Positions 12,431 to 45,000 of a stretch of 45,000 nt of DNA are shown in pieces. The translations under genes were made by a program, and so were the position numbers. This DNA comes from Cristatella mucedo. Lineage: Eukaryota > Bryozoa > Phylactolaemata > Cristatellidae. Below the pieces are notes generated by a model. It searched no databases. It saw only the letters and a program-made list of their open reading frames with translations, and was not told the DNA's origin. Position 1 is the stretch's first letter. Every line of letters starts with the position of its first letter. The stretch spans positions 8,347,501 through 8,392,500 of the forward strand of contig WPIO01000004.1 in NCBI GenBank assembly GCA_009760855.2, in the 5' to 3' direction.

Positions 12431-12510
12431 AAAGAAATTGCGTTCTCTGAGGGTGCTTTATCAAATGTTCTATTGTCATTATTAAACGTTATTATTATTA
12501 TTAAACTTTA
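12431..12510 (+). repeat. Second half of the interrupted LINE tail
   Basis: GTTCTCTGAGGGTGCTTTATC followed by AT-rich repeats and ATT units completes the tail begun at about 12230-12262. Confidence 0.75.
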
Positions 12511-13120
12511 GAACAGGACAGCCAGACTGTATGCATATATTATTGGACACGTGCTGCTTTAGCCTATTGTGAGGTTTAGCTTTTTTAATTTTGAGAGCTA
12601 GGTTTTCTGACATCTGAGTAGTACTAAGTTTGCCCATAGCTAGTGAGCTGGTTCCACCGTTATTCATTTTTTGTTGGTATTCACGTGTCACACATTCAGG
12701 ATTTTTCTGTAACATCAGATCAGCTGACAAGAAGTGGAAAGTCGGAGCAGACTCACATTTTTTCAGAATGTCACGTACCTTCACCGACCTTTGTCTCTAC
12801 CTTTCATGTGCAATGTTCAATGGGAGCATGCAGCCCTTGCTTGACCTCCTCTGGCCTCATCGTCGTACGCCACCACTAGAGGGGTAATGCTGTACACGCA
12901 TCCTTAACAAGCTGGGTCGCTTTTGAAAATCAAGTGAACATTTTGAATTTCTTCTACCGCTGCTGCCTCTGCTACTCGCTTGCTGCAAGCTTCTTACTAC
13001 AGCAGATGCTGAGTTCAAACTTGACCTTTCGACTCGTCTTCTGTGACATTGGCTTTCTGGATATGGCTTTCACTGCGCAGCATTTCCCGATTTTGAATTT
13101 ATCGTTGCTCTCCTTTTCAG
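12511..13120. other. Unassigned stretch ending in a strong splice acceptor
   Basis: Nothing supported except its right edge: GTTGCTCTCCTTTTCAG (13104-13120) is a good pyrimidine tract plus AG in front of the first recognised exon. A non-coding or short coding first exon could lie here or further upstream. Confidence 0.5.
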
Positions 13121-43772
<30,652 letters not shown>

Positions 43773-43879
43773 GTAAGTCAGACTTGATCGTAATGCCATT
43801 GTCCAAGAAAAGCTAATTAGTCATTAGAGGTGGGAAAAATCATTTTCAAGTCCTCCGGATTCTGTGGCAAAAGACGCAG

Positions 43880-43990
43880 GCAATGTATTTTGGAAGCAAA
43901 TTGCACATTGCAAGTGCTACCGAAATTGCGGGGAACAAAATAGCAGAAACACTGACCGACAGGCATAGACGATTATTTGGGATGACTAGG
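43880..43990 (+). CDS. Possible further exon
   Basis: Open for 37 codons between AG (43879) and GT (43991), phase 0 at both ends, with SKLHIASATEIAGNKIAETL. Both splice sites are weak, so this is only a candidate for the C-terminal region. Confidence 0.25.
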
Positions 43991-43992
43991 GT

Positions 43993-45000
43993 GCAGCAGT
44001 CAAGATGGTCCTTACAAATTGCCCCCCCCCCGACGGTATGCTTGCTTGTTATTCTGAGTCCTCGGCACAGTAAAAAGAATGTGCAGGTCTAATTTAAACG
44101 TTTTATTTCAGCCTTCTTCAATTCTGGCTCACATTCTGATGATCTCTGCCACTGCCATAAATGCAGCGACATCTTCTCTCCTGCCACCGGCTGTTTGCTC
44201 ATCATCCTTTGGAGCCGTCCAGCCTGAGCTGCTACTTCCATGCTATTGGCTACCGTGTGCACACCGAAAGTTGCGTAGGCTTTGAGTGCGCCATAGAAAG
44301 TTATCCTGTGCAACATTCCGCCTAGTCCTTTGTGGCTCAGTAGAGTTACAAGCTGAGATGCATCACATAATCTGCAGATGATGACGAGTCTCATAGAGGA
44401 CCGTCACCAACCGCAAGGTTGTGCACCTGGCAAGATGCAGCGCAGGCAATCCTAATCCTGAGCGAAGCGCATTGCATTTACTTGCGCTCGACTTCGAGTG
44501 CCAATTCATCCGGGTGCCGGCGGCATGAGTGAAAGCGATGCCGCGGCGGGCCCGATTGTTCTCGAGTAGCTCTGGCTAGATAGGAATCAGCGGCAGGTCA
44601 AGGACAGCCCTCCTCCTCCTGCTTAACTCCGGCGAGCTGCAGGCTGAGAGCCCAGCTCGGTCGAAGGCAGGCACGAAACCGTCTGCCAAATCGGTGGCCA
44701 GCCGGTTTATACGAAACCGTCGCCGCTTCCGAGCGTTCGGCCGGTTGTCGTGCATTTTCGCTCGACTAGACAGACAAAGCACACTTTTATTGCTGTCGAG
44801 TTTTGCCCCTTTTTTCAAATTGCTGAGAATGAGCAATTTCTTTTTTTTTAATCCGACTAGTAGTACCCGGCTGTTAGCTTGTTTCAGCTTGTCCTTGCAT
44901 GTGTAGGTGGAGCTGTCTTGCCAGCGCTCATACAACAGGCAGTTGTCCGTTGGCCTGTTGGAAAAATTTGTATTCTCTCGATCGAGTGCGCACAGTGGAC
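43993..45000. other. Unassigned end of window
   Basis: A C run lies near 44023-44031. Composition becomes CpG-richer near 44460-44780, which could mark another promoter. The S4-like C-terminal domain expected for a TyrRS was not found. Confidence 0.45.

Overview
The window looks like metazoan, probably invertebrate, nuclear DNA. It has short GT-AG exons separated by kilobase introns, many dinucleotide microsatellites, decayed CR1/L2-like LINEs, tRNA-derived SINEs and several hAT-type DNA transposon relics. There are no operons, no CRISPR array and no bacterial gene structure. The species cannot be named from the sequence alone. Most long open frames are translations of simple repeats or of LINE debris. 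Layout: positions 1-13,120 hold repeats and unassigned DNA: a GA microsatellite, a SPIN-like hAT MITE (1034-1260), a TA/CA microsatellite, a 2.3 kb LINE relic (3058-5395), a candidate MITE (6594-6788), a GC-rich stretch near 6.9-7.6 kb, and a head-to-head pair of LINE 3' ends with a third LINE fragment nested in the tail (11,105-12,510). From about 13,121 to at least 43,772 the plus strand carries one gene that I reconstructed from splice sites and phase. Nine core exons are 13121-13502, 13917-14077, 19288-19380, 19654-19685, 20693-20822, 24660-24771, 27719-27839, 38760-38956 and 42822-42888, with likely further exons at 43404-43505 and 43668-43772. Every junction among the nine core exons is phase-compatible. 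The joined protein follows, in order and spacing, the mitochondrial tyrosyl-tRNA synthetase (YARS2) family, but each catalytic signature (HIGH, the GDPSGR loop, the Tyr-binding YQ..QAYD, GGSDQ, and the KMSKS-type loop) is replaced. It therefore looks like a TyrRS-derived pseudoenzyme. This is the main finding. The introns are filled with mobile DNA: SINE family A (three copies plus a tail), SINE family B, several LINE families, a second hAT MITE with 8-bp target duplication (17634-17827), a broken ZMYM1-type hAT transposase (30095-31290), and long CA, GT, CT and TCTG tracts. The SINEs and the main LINE share the same 3' hairpin tail, which implies that the LINE machinery mobilises the SINEs. 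A further recurrent feature is a set of near-perfect, short-loop palindromes (about 1073, 11521, 13529, 16822, 31348 and 35506) that known repeats do not fully explain. After about 44.0 kb I see no feature I can support.
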